The notes beneath the pieces are model-generated. The model saw only the letters and a list, made by a program, of their open reading frames with translations. It was not told where the DNA came from and ran no database searches. From positions 103,081-167,080 of the forward strand of contig NZ_JACOGG010000009.1 in the NCBI RefSeq assembly GCF_014284365.1: a stretch of 64,000 nt of DNA, in the 5' to 3' direction. The position numbers and the translations under genes were made by a program. How positions within the stretch are numbered: the first letter of the stretch is position 1; every line of letters begins with the position of its first letter. This document shows positions 46,455 to 54,898 of the stretch, in pieces. Source of the stretch: Cognatundibacterium rugosum. GTDB taxonomy: Bacteria; Pseudomonadota; Gammaproteobacteria; Burkholderiales; Burkholderiaceae_D.

Positions 46455-47879
46455 ATGTTTTCTCCTTACCGTTTTTCTCTCCTCGCGCTGCCGCTGTTGA
46501 CGGCAGGATGCGCAGGATTTTCTATCGATCAGTCGACCACAGAACTGAATCGCCAATTTCCACAGCAGACTCAGGGTGAGTTGCAACTGGCGCGCGACAG
46601 CAGTCAGGCACAGGCGCTGCGTCAGCAGGCTGATGCTTTGTTGATGGCGCCACTGAGCCAGCACGATGCAGTCCGGCTCGCCTTGTGGAACAGCCCCGCC
46701 ATCCAGTCCTGGCTGGCGCAACATTGGGGCGATGGTGCCCGTCTGGCGCAACAGGGCCGGATTGCCAATCCATTGCTGAATCTGGAACGCAGCCAGCTCG
46801 CCGGTGAACTGGAAATTGCCCGCAGCCTGAGCCTGGGCTTGTTGGATTTATTGAGCCTGCCACGTCGTCAGCAAGTCAGTGTGGCGCAATTACAGCAGGC
46901 ACAATTGCAGTTCAGTCAGCAAGTGCTGCAACACATCACTCAATTGCGGCTGGCCTGGATACGCGCAGTCGCTGCGCAGCAAAGTCTGGAGTACGCCCAA
47001 CAAGTCAACGAGGCTGCGGAAGCGGGAGCAGAGCTCGCGCGCAGAATGCGTACCGCAGGTAACTTCAGCGCTTTGCAGTCCGCACGTCAGCAAAGCTTTT
47101 CCGCCGATGCGACCGCCAGACTGGCACAAGCCAGGCAGGCGCAACTGGCCAGTCGTGAGGCATTGGTGCGCTTGCTGGGTCTGAATGCAGAGCAAGCACA
47201 ACTTTTGCAATTGCCCGCACATCTGCCCGATTTGCCCGCCCAGCCTTTAGCTGCAGAGCAGGTCGCCAGCCAGTTGCCGCAGAACCGGCTGGATGTGCGT
47301 ATCGCTGCGGCCGCACTGCAAACCGCGGCGCAACGCCAAGGCTTGCAGTTGCTGCAGGGATGGACCGATATCGAACTCAGTGTGAAGCGCGATACCGTGT
47401 TTGCCGCAGCAACTGACGGTGCGGCGGCGGGGCGGGTAAAGCGCGGGCTGGGTCTGAGCATCAGTTTGCCTTTCTTCGATCAGGGGCAGTTACAACGTGA
47501 TGCGATGCGTGCTGATACGCTGGCTGCCAGCTACCAGTTGGAGAACAGTCTGCGTCAGGCAGCTTCGCAGCTCCGTGAAAGCTATGCGGTTTACCACAGC
47601 AATTACGAGATCGCACGCCATCATCGCGATGTGGTGCTGCCTTTGAAGCGTCAGATTGCTGAGCAAAACACGCTGCGCTATAACGGTATGCTGATCAGCG
47701 TGTTTGAATTGCTGGGTAGCAGTCGCGAACAGATAGAAGGCGTATTGGCGACGATACAGGCGAATCAGCAATTCTGGATTGCGGACGCGGAACTGCAGGC
47801 CAGTTTGCTGGGCGCGGCCAGCCCAACTGTACTGCGTCCTGCGAGCCTTGTTGCAACGCCGTCCGAAGTGGCGCATTAA
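46455..47879 (+). CDS. TolC/CzcC-family outer membrane lipoprotein
   Basis: A 474-residue outer-membrane efflux protein. It starts at ATG 46455 with lipobox LTAGC (about 12-16). Two TolC repeats rich in coiled-coil Gln/Ala follow (about 60-260 and 270-460; LRLAWIRAVAAQQSLEYAQQ, LAASYQLENSLRQAASQLRE). The short length fits CzcC/NodT-like trimeric exit ducts. No periplasmic adaptor or RND pump gene is adjacent, so it must pair with proteins encoded elsewhere or act with the oxidase region. The context suggests metal (copper) export. Confidence 0.88.
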   Translation: MFSPYRFSLLALPLLTAGCAGFSIDQSTTELNRQFPQQTQGELQLARDSSQAQALRQQADALLMAPLSQHDAVRLALWNSPAIQSWLAQHWGDGARLAQQGRIANPLLNLERSQLAGELEIARSLSLGLLDLLSLPRRQQVSVAQLQQAQLQFSQQVLQHITQLRLAWIRAVAAQQSLEYAQQVNEAAEAGAELARRMRTAGNFSALQSARQQSFSADATARLAQARQAQLASREALVRLLGLNAEQAQLLQLPAHLPDLPAQPLAAEQVASQLPQNRLDVRIAAAALQTAAQRQGLQLLQGWTDIELSVKRDTVFAAATDGAAAGRVKRGLGLSISLPFFDQGQLQRDAMRADTLAASYQLENSLRQAASQLRESYAVYHSNYEIARHHRDVVLPLKRQIAEQNTLRYNGMLISVFELLGSSREQIEGVLATIQANQQFWIADAELQASLLGAASPTVLRPASLVATPSEVAH

Positions 47880-48037
47880 TTAATTAGACGTCACTGAATT
47901 GCCAGATACATCGATGCGACCGGCTGTAGTCGCCAGTCGCGATCAGAAAATTGACACGACTAAGAACCCAGAGATGCGTGGCAGTGGGCGGTCCATTGAT
48001 GACAGCCATGCCTATGCCTCAGTCAGAAAGAAATACG

Positions 48038-49471
48038 ATGAACTCAAGAAGATCTTTTTTTAAAGCAGCCAGTATGGCAAGTATCGCCGGTGGCGCGCTG
48101 GCAGCCAGCGCAGTCAGCCGGGTAGCACTGGCGGGATTGCCGGAAGTGGTCAGTCAGAACAGCGCGGCCTCCATGCCGCCGCTATTGCCACCGAATGGGC
48201 GTCCTTACCGTCCCGTCATGACGCTGAATGGCTGGACACTGCCCTGGCGTATGAATCAGGGGGTAAAGGAATTTCACCTGATCGCTGAACCCGTGGTACG
48301 TGAAATGGCACCCGGTATGAAAGCACATCTGTGGGGCTATAACGGACAAAGTCCGGGGCCAACCATTGAAGTGGTGGAGGGTGACCGGGTCAGGATATTT
48401 GTGACCAACCGCCTGCCCGAACACACCAGTGTGCATTGGCATGGACAACGCTTGCCGAATGGTATGGATGGCGTCTCCGGACTGACTCAGCCTGCTATTC
48501 AGCCTGGAAAAACCATGGTCTATGAATTTGTGGCGCGCCGTCCCGGCAGTTTCATGTATCACCCGCATGCTGACGAAATGACGCAGATGGCGATGGGCAT
48601 GATGGGGGCCTGGATCACGCATCCGAAGCAGGCTCACCCGCTGATTGCCGAAGCGGACCGCGACTTTGTCTTTTTACTTAATGCTTTTGATATTGAACCG
48701 GGCGCATCGCGACCCACTATCTCCACCATGACGGACTTTAATCTGTGGTGCTGGAACAGCCGGGTATTCCCTGGCATAGACAGTCTGGCTGTGCGTCAGA
48801 ATGACAGAGTGCGCATACGCGTCGGCAATCTCACGATGACCAATCATCCGATACATATTCATGGCCATGAATTTACGGTGACCGGTACCGATGGCGGCCC
48901 TATACCGAAAACTGCGCGCTGGCCCGAAGTGACTACCGATATCGCAGTCGGCCAGATGCGCCAGATTGAGCTGATTGCTGATGAAGAAGGCGACTGGGCT
49001 TTTCACTGCCATAAAAGCCACCACACCATGAATGCGATGGGCCACAATCTGCCATCGATGATCGGTGTCGATCAAAGCGGTGTGGCAGAAAAAATTCAAC
49101 GCCTGATTCCGGCTTACATGAGCATGGGGGACAAGGGCATGGCGGATATGGGCATGATGGAGATGCCTTTGCCTGACAATACGTTGCCGATGATGACGGG
49201 GGAGGGGCCGTTTGGCGGGCTGGAGATGGGCGGTATGTTTAGCGTGATGAAAGTACGCAAACAGCAAAAGCCGGGCGACTATACCGATCCCGGCTGGTTT
49301 GCGCATCCAGCCGGTACCCAGGCTTGGGAATATACCGGGGAGTTGCCTGAGGCTTTACGCGCACCGCCGCCAGCCAGCGGTTCTGCACACAGTATGCACG
49401 GCAAGGAAGTCGAAGTGCAGGTGGTGAAACCGCAAGGCCACGGCGGACATGGCGGCCATCAAGGACATTAA
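48038..49471 (+). CDS. Multicopper oxidase, Tat-exported
   Basis: A 477-residue periplasmic laccase-like oxidase. A twin-arginine signal (NSRRSFFKAASMAS) lies at the N-terminus from ATG 48038. All four copper motifs are visible: HWHG (about 138-141), HPHAD (about 177-181), HPIHIHGHEF (about 275-284) and HCHKSHHTMNAM (about 328-339, with the type-1 Cys and Met). The C-terminus is Met/His-rich (MGMMEMP, GHGGHGGHQGH) and may bind extra copper. Probable role: oxidising Cu(I) in copper tolerance. Follows the TolC-family gene by about 160 bp. Confidence 0.93.
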   Translation: MNSRRSFFKAASMASIAGGALAASAVSRVALAGLPEVVSQNSAASMPPLLPPNGRPYRPVMTLNGWTLPWRMNQGVKEFHLIAEPVVREMAPGMKAHLWGYNGQSPGPTIEVVEGDRVRIFVTNRLPEHTSVHWHGQRLPNGMDGVSGLTQPAIQPGKTMVYEFVARRPGSFMYHPHADEMTQMAMGMMGAWITHPKQAHPLIAEADRDFVFLLNAFDIEPGASRPTISTMTDFNLWCWNSRVFPGIDSLAVRQNDRVRIRVGNLTMTNHPIHIHGHEFTVTGTDGGPIPKTARWPEVTTDIAVGQMRQIELIADEEGDWAFHCHKSHHTMNAMGHNLPSMIGVDQSGVAEKIQRLIPAYMSMGDKGMADMGMMEMPLPDNTLPMMTGEGPFGGLEMGGMFSVMKVRKQQKPGDYTDPGWFAHPAGTQAWEYTGELPEALRAPPPASGSAHSMHGKEVEVQVVKPQGHGGHGGHQGH

Positions 49472-49520
49472 GTGCAGTAAGGACTTTATGTATCCAGCAG
49501 CTGAAAACGCAGCTGCGTCT

Positions 49521-49964
49521 TCAGGGGCGCTTGGTCCCTAGCTGCGCTGCGGTAGAGACGATCTGGGCCTGCGTCCAGTGGCGTGTAATCCAGATCGTCA
49601 ATGCACTGCCGCTCAGGGTTTTTTGCCATACGCCAGCCTGTGGCAGCTGTTGCGATAAATGCGCAGAAGCGATGCGCCAGGCAAAGCTGGTCACGGCTGG
49701 CGGCGCATCCTGACCAGTGGCGGAAAACAGATAGCTGACCGGATTCAGTTGTACCTCGTCGGCTGGCATCTGAAAGCCAGCCTGCGCCCATTGTGCAGCC
49801 TGCTGCTCCTGGCTCAGCAGCGTACTGCTGGGTTGCGGCATGGCTGACAGTTCGCGCAAACCGTAATAATACAAACCCCAGGGCAGCGCCAGACCAACGC
49901 TGGCACAGAACAGGGTGATGGCGAGCAGGGTGTTACGCAGGAAGTGAGATTTCATCGTGTTCAT
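49521..49964 (-). CDS. Hypothetical single-pass membrane protein
   Basis: A 147-residue protein with one N-terminal hydrophobic helix (about 9-30, LLAITLFCASVGLALPWGLYYYG) and a periplasmic domain rich in Gln/Ala. Its ATG at 49964 overlaps the gluQ stop (ATGA), so translation is coupled to gluQ. I do not recognise the family. Confidence 0.75.
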   Translation of the reverse strand: MNTMKSHFLRNTLLAITLFCASVGLALPWGLYYYGLRELSAMPQPSSTLLSQEQQAAQWAQAGFQMPADEVQLNPVSYLFSATGQDAPPAVTSFAWRIASAHLSQQLPQAGVWQKTLSGSALTIWITRHWTQAQIVSTAAQLGTKRP

Positions 49965-50965
49965 TTCAATGACATATGCGGCTGCTGTATGGGTTGTTGT
50001 GCGGGTTGCCGCGCTAAATACTGCGCCCAGGCGGCAGTAGCACTTTCCCAGAAAATATGGAGATCACGCACAGCTGGCGACATCTGTAAGCCCAGAAAGC
50101 GTGCTGCAGGCAGTAATGCCTCCTGCAATACATCATTGTCGCCACGATCAAAGGCCAGTGCGCCGGTTTGCTTGGATAATTTTTCTCCATCCGCATTGGT
50201 CACGACCGGCACATGCAGATAAGCAGGTCTTGGCAAGCCGAGTAACTGTTGCAGATAACACTGGCGCGCGGTCGAATCGAGCAAATCCGCGCCGCGTACC
50301 ACATGGCTGATGCCCTGCTCCGCATCATCGACCGCCACTGCCAGTTGATATGCCCAGAAACCATCGGCGCGCTTCAGCACAAAATCACCGACTTCGCTAG
50401 CCAGATCCTGAGTCTGTGCCCCCAGTAAACGGTCTTCAAACTGAAAGACTGCAGCCTCACCATCTGGTACCCGCAAACGCCAGGCACGTGGCGCTTTCCC
50501 TGGTGCCAGTCCAGTGCGGCAAGTGCCTGGATAAATCTGGCTGGCGGTGCTGCCGGCACGCAGTCGCGAATCGGCAATTTCTTTGCGGGAGCAGGCACAG
50601 GGATAGACTTGCGCCGCCAGTTGTTTCAGTGCCTGTTCATACAGCGGCTGGCGCTGGCTTTGCCAGCTGACGTCGCCATCCCAATGCATGCCGCAGCGTT
50701 GTAATGAATTCAGGATGTGGCGATCTGCGTCTGCCACATTGCGGTCAAAATCCAGGTCTTCTATGCGTAACAGCCAGCGTCCCTGATGTGCTCTGGCATC
50801 CAGATAGCTGGCCATCGCAGCGACCAGTGAACCCAGATGCAACGGGCCGGTCGGCGAGGGCGCAAAGCGTCCGGTATAGCCAGGTGTGGGGCTGACGATG
50901 TTGGTGGACGTGGCCGATGTGACGCAGGTGTCAGATGCCACCGGAGTGCTATTAAAAACAGACAT
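49961..50965 (-). CDS. gluQ: Glutamyl-Q tRNA(Asp) synthetase
   Basis: A 334-residue truncated class I synthetase that attaches glutamate to the queuosine base of tRNA(Asp). It shows the GRFAPSPTGPLHLGSLVAA HIGH-type motif (about 32-50), WLLRIEDLD, the Cys-rich insertion YPCACSRKEI, and the KMSKS-type GEKLSKQTGA. The anticodon-binding domain of GluRS is missing, as expected for GluQ. It lies 13 bp downstream of the LysR gene on the same strand. The first 28 or so residues are Ser/Thr-rich and may not be native; an internal start is possible. Confidence 0.92.
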   Translation of the reverse strand: MSVFNSTPVASDTCVTSATSTNIVSPTPGYTGRFAPSPTGPLHLGSLVAAMASYLDARAHQGRWLLRIEDLDFDRNVADADRHILNSLQRCGMHWDGDVSWQSQRQPLYEQALKQLAAQVYPCACSRKEIADSRLRAGSTASQIYPGTCRTGLAPGKAPRAWRLRVPDGEAAVFQFEDRLLGAQTQDLASEVGDFVLKRADGFWAYQLAVAVDDAEQGISHVVRGADLLDSTARQCYLQQLLGLPRPAYLHVPVVTNADGEKLSKQTGALAFDRGDNDVLQEALLPAARFLGLQMSPAVRDLHIFWESATAAWAQYLARQPAQQPIQQPHMSLK

Positions 50966-50978
50966 GTTCAGCGATGCC

Positions 50979-51905
50979 TTATTCTTTGTGCTTATCCATC
51001 AGGCGGCTTTGCACCTGTGGATCACTTAATTTTTGTAAAAACCATTGCAAGGCCTTGCCCTTATTCGCGCTGCGCCAGACGATGCGGTTATTGCCCGCCG
51101 GACGGTGGGCGCTGGTCTGTTTTTCGACCAGACTACCCTGATCCAGATAGGGTTGAGCCAGCCGTCGCGGCAGATGACCGCAGCCGAGCCCGGCCAGTTG
51201 CGCAGCCAGTTTAGCCTGTATCGATGGGACCGTCAGTGTATCCTGACCGCGCAGCACGCCGGCCGACATGCTGGGCAAGGTCAGACCGGTATCGCCAACG
51301 ACGACCGCGCGATAGGTTTGCAGGGTTTCCGGCATCAGCGGTTCCGGCAAGCTGGCCAGCGGATGGGAAGGCGCAACGGCAAACACCCAGTCCAGATTGC
51401 CCAGCAAACGGCTTTGAAACTCCGCCTGAGTACGGAAGGCATCGGGCCCCTCGTAGGCGGCACCAATGGCCAGATCTGCACGTCCTGTCACCATCGCTTC
51501 CCATACACCGGACAATACTTCCTGACTGATGCGCAGGCGGGTACCACAACCCTGTAGTTCAAATTCCTGCAGTAAGGGGATCAGGTCTTCAAAACGGATC
51601 ACGCCATCGAGCACGATGCGGAATTCGGCTTCCCAGCCGGAGGCGGTACGCTTGACCCGGTTTTCCAGCTCTTGTGCCGCATTCAATAAATGACGGCCCT
51701 GTTGCAGCAATTCTGCACCGGCTTCGGTCAGTTGTGCCTTATGCCCGCGCCGGTCAAACAGCAACACATCCAGATCTTCTTCCAGTTTACGTATGCTATA
51801 AGTGATCGCAGAGGGGACTTTGTCGAGCGCCGCCGCGGCCGCTGCAAAGCTGCCTTTACGCGCAATCGCGTCCAGTATTTGTAAGGCTTCCAGCGTCAGG
51901 TTCAT
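50979..51905 (-). CDS. LysR family transcriptional regulator
   Basis: A 308-residue regulator with an N-terminal winged helix-turn-helix (about 1-60; LTLEALQILDAIARKGSFAAAAAAL, SAITYSIRKLEEDLDVLLFDR) and a C-terminal effector-binding domain. It is divergent from a pirin gene and a flavodoxin-like quinone reductase gene, an arrangement in which LysR regulators commonly control the divergent pair. The 109-bp gap (51906-52014) is AT-rich and should hold both promoters. Confidence 0.93.
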   Translation of the reverse strand: MNLTLEALQILDAIARKGSFAAAAAALDKVPSAITYSIRKLEEDLDVLLFDRRGHKAQLTEAGAELLQQGRHLLNAAQELENRVKRTASGWEAEFRIVLDGVIRFEDLIPLLQEFELQGCGTRLRISQEVLSGVWEAMVTGRADLAIGAAYEGPDAFRTQAEFQSRLLGNLDWVFAVAPSHPLASLPEPLMPETLQTYRAVVVGDTGLTLPSMSAGVLRGQDTLTVPSIQAKLAAQLAGLGCGHLPRRLAQPYLDQGSLVEKQTSAHRPAGNNRIVWRSANKGKALQWFLQKLSDPQVQSRLMDKHKE

Positions 51906-52014
51906 GCTTGTTCAAAAAATTTGAATAAAGTCGATAAAATTTACACCTTATATTCGATAACATCAATATGTATAGTGTGGTTTCTGACATCAAAATATTT
52001 GAACGGGGGGCGCT

Positions 52015-52716
52015 ATGCTTATTCGCAGAACATCAAAAGAACGTGGCTATGCAGAGCATGGCTGGCTGAAGTCGTACCATAGCTTTTCCTTTGCTGAATA
52101 TTACGATCCTCAGCACATGGGCTTTGGTCCGCTGCGTGTGATCAATGATGACTGGATCGCTCCCGGCATGGGCTTTGGTACCCATCCGCATCAGGACATG
52201 GAAATCATTACCTATGTGCTGGAAGGCGCGATTGCGCACAAAGACAGCATGGGCAATGGCAGCACCATTCGTCCGGGTAATGTGCAATATATGAGTGCCG
52301 GTACCGGTGTGCGTCATTCCGAATTTAATCCGGACACAGCGCACCACACACGCTTGCTGCAAATCTGGATACAGCCTGATGTATTGCGTCAGCCACCGCG
52401 TTATCAGGAACAGCAATTTAGCCGTGAAGAAAAGTTAGGCCGTCTGCGCGTGGTCGCGTCGCCGGATGGTGCGGAGGGTTCGATTGCGATACGGCAGAAC
52501 GCAACGCTCGCGATAGGCGTATTTGAAGCTGGTCACAGTCTGGAGCAGGCCATTGCAGCGGGGCGGCTGGTGTATGTGCATCTGGCACGCGGCAGCCTGA
52601 CCGTGAATGGTATCAGCATGCAGGAAGGTGATGCGTTGATGTTGCAGGATGAAGCTATACTGAGTTTGTCTGAAGGTCAGGACGCCGAAGTGCTGGTATT
52701 TGATTTGCCACGTTAA
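52015..52716 (+). CDS. Pirin family protein
   Basis: A 233-residue bicupin (YhaK/pirin-like). The N-terminal cupin metal site is in GFGTHPHQDMEIITYVLEG (about 51-69) with His, His and Glu ligands, followed by MSAGTGVRHSEFN. Some pirins are quercetin dioxygenases or redox sensors. It heads a two-gene unit with the flavodoxin-like gene and is divergent from a LysR regulator. Confidence 0.93.
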   Translation: MLIRRTSKERGYAEHGWLKSYHSFSFAEYYDPQHMGFGPLRVINDDWIAPGMGFGTHPHQDMEIITYVLEGAIAHKDSMGNGSTIRPGNVQYMSAGTGVRHSEFNPDTAHHTRLLQIWIQPDVLRQPPRYQEQQFSREEKLGRLRVVASPDGAEGSIAIRQNATLAIGVFEAGHSLEQAIAAGRLVYVHLARGSLTVNGISMQEGDALMLQDEAILSLSEGQDAEVLVFDLPR

Positions 52717-52766
52717 GCCCGGGCGGCAGCGCCGCCTGGTTTATTTTCTCGTTGAAGGAGATACAC

Positions 52767-53339
52767 ATGAGTAAAGTAGCTATCGTTTTTCATTCCGGTT
52801 ATGGCCATACCACCAAAGCAGCGCAAGCCGTCGAAGCGGGCGCGGCAGCGGCAGGGGCGCAGACTGAGCTGATACAGATCAGCGCTGAAGGCAGCATTAA
52901 TGACGCGCAGTGGGCCAGCCTGGCAGCCGCTGACGCGATCGTGTTCGGCTCACCGACCTATATGGGAACGGTTTCCTGGCAATTTAAAAAATTTGCCGAT
53001 GCCAGTTCCAAACAATGGTTCACCCAGCAATGGAAAGACAAAATCGCAGCTGGTTTCACCAATTCCGCGACCATGAATGGCGACAAACTGTCGACCTTGC
53101 ATACTCTGTTCACGTTGGCACAACAGCATTCCATGATCTGGGTTGGTACTGGCCTGATGCCTGCTAACAGCAAGGCAGCACAGCGTAATGACATCAATTT
53201 TGTCGGCAGCTTTGCCGGTCTGATGACCCAGTCGCCCTCCGATGCCAGCCCGGACGAAGGCCCATTACCGGGCGATCTGGAAACGGCAAAGCTGTTTGGT
53301 CAGCGTATCGCTCAAGTGGCACAGCGTTTCAATCCATAA
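52767..53339 (+). CDS. NAD(P)H-dependent quinone reductase, flavodoxin family (WrbA-like)
   Basis: A 190-residue FMN protein. The phosphate-binding loop is HSGYGHTTKAA (about 9-19), with the flavin-stacking SPTYMGTVSWQFKKF near 75-89 and NSATMNGDKLSTL near 106. AAGGAG lies 6 bp before ATG 52767. It is likely to reduce quinones by two electrons to limit oxidative stress; co-transcribed with the pirin gene. Confidence 0.9.
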   Translation: MSKVAIVFHSGYGHTTKAAQAVEAGAAAAGAQTELIQISAEGSINDAQWASLAAADAIVFGSPTYMGTVSWQFKKFADASSKQWFTQQWKDKIAAGFTNSATMNGDKLSTLHTLFTLAQQHSMIWVGTGLMPANSKAAQRNDINFVGSFAGLMTQSPSDASPDEGPLPGDLETAKLFGQRIAQVAQRFNP

Positions 53340-53354
53340 GCGGGTCTGATGAGC

Positions 53355-53390
53355 ACCACCGCTGGCAAGCAGCCGGCGGTGGTTTCAGTT
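53355..53390. terminator. Hairpin between convergent flavodoxin and DUF2145 genes
   Basis: Stem ACCACCGC (53355-53362) / GCGGTGGT (53376-53383) followed by the imperfect T-run TTCAGTTT. A probable terminator for the plus-strand unit. Confidence 0.65.
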
Positions 53391-53398
53391 TGCTGTGT

Positions 53399-54244
53399 TC
53401 AGTCTGCGCGCACCAGCAGTACCTGAGGTGGTGAAGGCAATTGCTGCATAAATTTTTCTACCGATTCCACACTCACGGTATCGATCTGTCCCGCCATACG
53501 GCGTTCAAACGGATGGTCGTCGAAACTCACATTGGCGCGGAACATGCGAGCACCAAGCCGTGTCATACTGGATAGTCGCAAGTTCTGGGGCTGATAGCGC
53601 CGGGCTTTGAGCCAGTCCTGCGCCTGCTGCCGGGTTTGGATCGCCGGGTCGCTGGCTGCAGCGAGTACTTCCAGTCCCCACTGATTCGAATTCTGATAGC
53701 GTGTCGCGAAAGCGAAAGCCAGCATATTGTAGGAGGCTTCGTGCAACTGTCTGGCATGACCGGATGTGATCTGTTCCGCCAAGGCGTTTTGCAGTTCCGC
53801 TGACGGTATCAGTAACAGACTTTCAAAACGGTGCATATCATCCAGAAAAAAATTACCTAGCCCTTCGTGATATAAGGCGGAGTTTGCCGTGCCACAGTCA
53901 TTGAGTTCGTGCATGACAGACCAGCGGCCTTCGGGCAATTTGCGGATGATGCCCAGATGGGAAAAACGCAGCTGATATGCCGATAAATCCTGACCCGCAC
54001 GTGCGATCAGCGCCACTTGTGCGCCGCTGCTCTCCAGTGTTTGCCTGACCTTTTCAGCAAATTCCAGCGCTTGCATGGTTTTGGCAGGATCGTAGGCAGG
54101 TGGCTCGCAAGGGCGGCCCGCATGGGCAGGCTGGCTCAGTAGCATCAAACAGCTCAATAAGCTCAGCAAGCTCAGCAAACTCCATGCGCTGAAGTGACGC
54201 GCTCTTGTTGAGCTGCTCAGTGGAGGCGCAGCTATTTGTTTCAT
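53399..54244 (-). CDS. DUF2145 family exported protein
   Basis: A 281-residue protein with a signal peptide (SLLSLLSLLSCLMLLSQPAHA). The mature domain is of the DUF2145 type (LRFSHLGIIRKLPEGRWSVMHELNDC and SALYHEGLGNFFLDDM, with a conserved His, Asp and Cys). AGGAGG precedes ATG 54244, preferred over an upstream start at 54298. It lies 13 bp after the small exported protein gene, so the two form an operon. Function unknown; the His/Cys arrangement might be a papain-like fold, but that is a guess. Confidence 0.82.
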   Translation of the reverse strand: MKQIAAPPLSSSTRARHFSAWSLLSLLSLLSCLMLLSQPAHAGRPCEPPAYDPAKTMQALEFAEKVRQTLESSGAQVALIARAGQDLSAYQLRFSHLGIIRKLPEGRWSVMHELNDCGTANSALYHEGLGNFFLDDMHRFESLLLIPSAELQNALAEQITSGHARQLHEASYNMLAFAFATRYQNSNQWGLEVLAAASDPAIQTRQQAQDWLKARRYQPQNLRLSSMTRLGARMFRANVSFDDHPFERRMAGQIDTVSVESVEKFMQQLPSPPQVLLVRAD

Positions 54245-54257
54245 GTCAGCCTCCTGC

Positions 54258-54713
54258 TCAGGCACGTTGGTGGTGTAACAGGGCTTTGCCCGCTTCATTC
54301 GGGATGAAGGCGATCGCCTTGCCGGATGCGATCAGTAAATAGCCGGTGCTGACTGCACTCAGTTCCAGCACGCTGCCTGCCACCAGCGAGGTTTTTTCCA
54401 GTGCTTTGCCCGACAATTCGATGACAGTTGTGCTGGCCTGACCGGAAGCTTTAAGCACCACAGAGATGCCGTTGGCGCTGCCTTCTACAGCAGTGACGAC
54501 TAACTGGCCGGAACCTGCGAGTGCTGATGCGCTGCCCAGTACCACGACACCCATTCCCAGCGAAATTGCTTCTGATCCTTTGGCTGAGCCGCAGGACAGA
54601 CAGGGATCAGCCGCATACGCGACAGCACCGCTGCTCAGTAAGGCGGCCAGCAAGCCGTTCCGTATGAAACGGCGTAGCTTAGTCGTCGATGAGGATGGGG
54701 ATGGTGTGTGCAT
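54258..54713 (-). CDS. Small exported hypothetical protein, partner of DUF2145
   Basis: A 151-residue protein with a signal peptide (about 1-34, AYA). A CLSCG pair follows at the mature N-terminus, then a Gly/Ala/Ser/Val-rich region made of alternating short strands (VVLGSASALAGSGQLVVTAV, VVLKASGQASTTVIELSG). I do not recognise it beyond its pairing with DUF2145, 13 bp downstream. Confidence 0.75.
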   Translation of the reverse strand: MHTPSPSSSTTKLRRFIRNGLLAALLSSGAVAYAADPCLSCGSAKGSEAISLGMGVVVLGSASALAGSGQLVVTAVEGSANGISVVLKASGQASTTVIELSGKALEKTSLVAGSVLELSAVSTGYLLIASGKAIAFIPNEAGKALLHHQRA

Positions 54714-54833
54714 GATCTGTCTCCTGTTGTTTGGGGTAGGGACAGCATACTAGGCACGCGCTTGCATTCCAGTGTTGAATCCAGAGTCGCATGACCTGTG
54801 CACAGAAGTAGCAACTTGTGCGACCTTGCACCT

Positions 54834-54876
54834 AAAAAAATGGCTGCACCGCGGGGTCGCAGGTGCAGCCATTTTT
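54834..54876. terminator. Bidirectional terminator after the M13 peptidase gene
   Basis: A perfect 10-bp stem TGGCTGCACC (54841-54850) / GGTGCAGCCA (54862-54871), flanked by A7 and T5. Confidence 0.95.
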
Positions 54877-54898
54877 CAGGTTAAGCACTGCCCAGTAC

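Noticed and set aside
54121..54200. Short repeats (GCTCAGCAA-type) in the DUF2145 gene start
   Set aside because: They encode the SLLSLLSLLS core of a signal peptide; simple coding repetition, not a CRISPR or mobile repeat.
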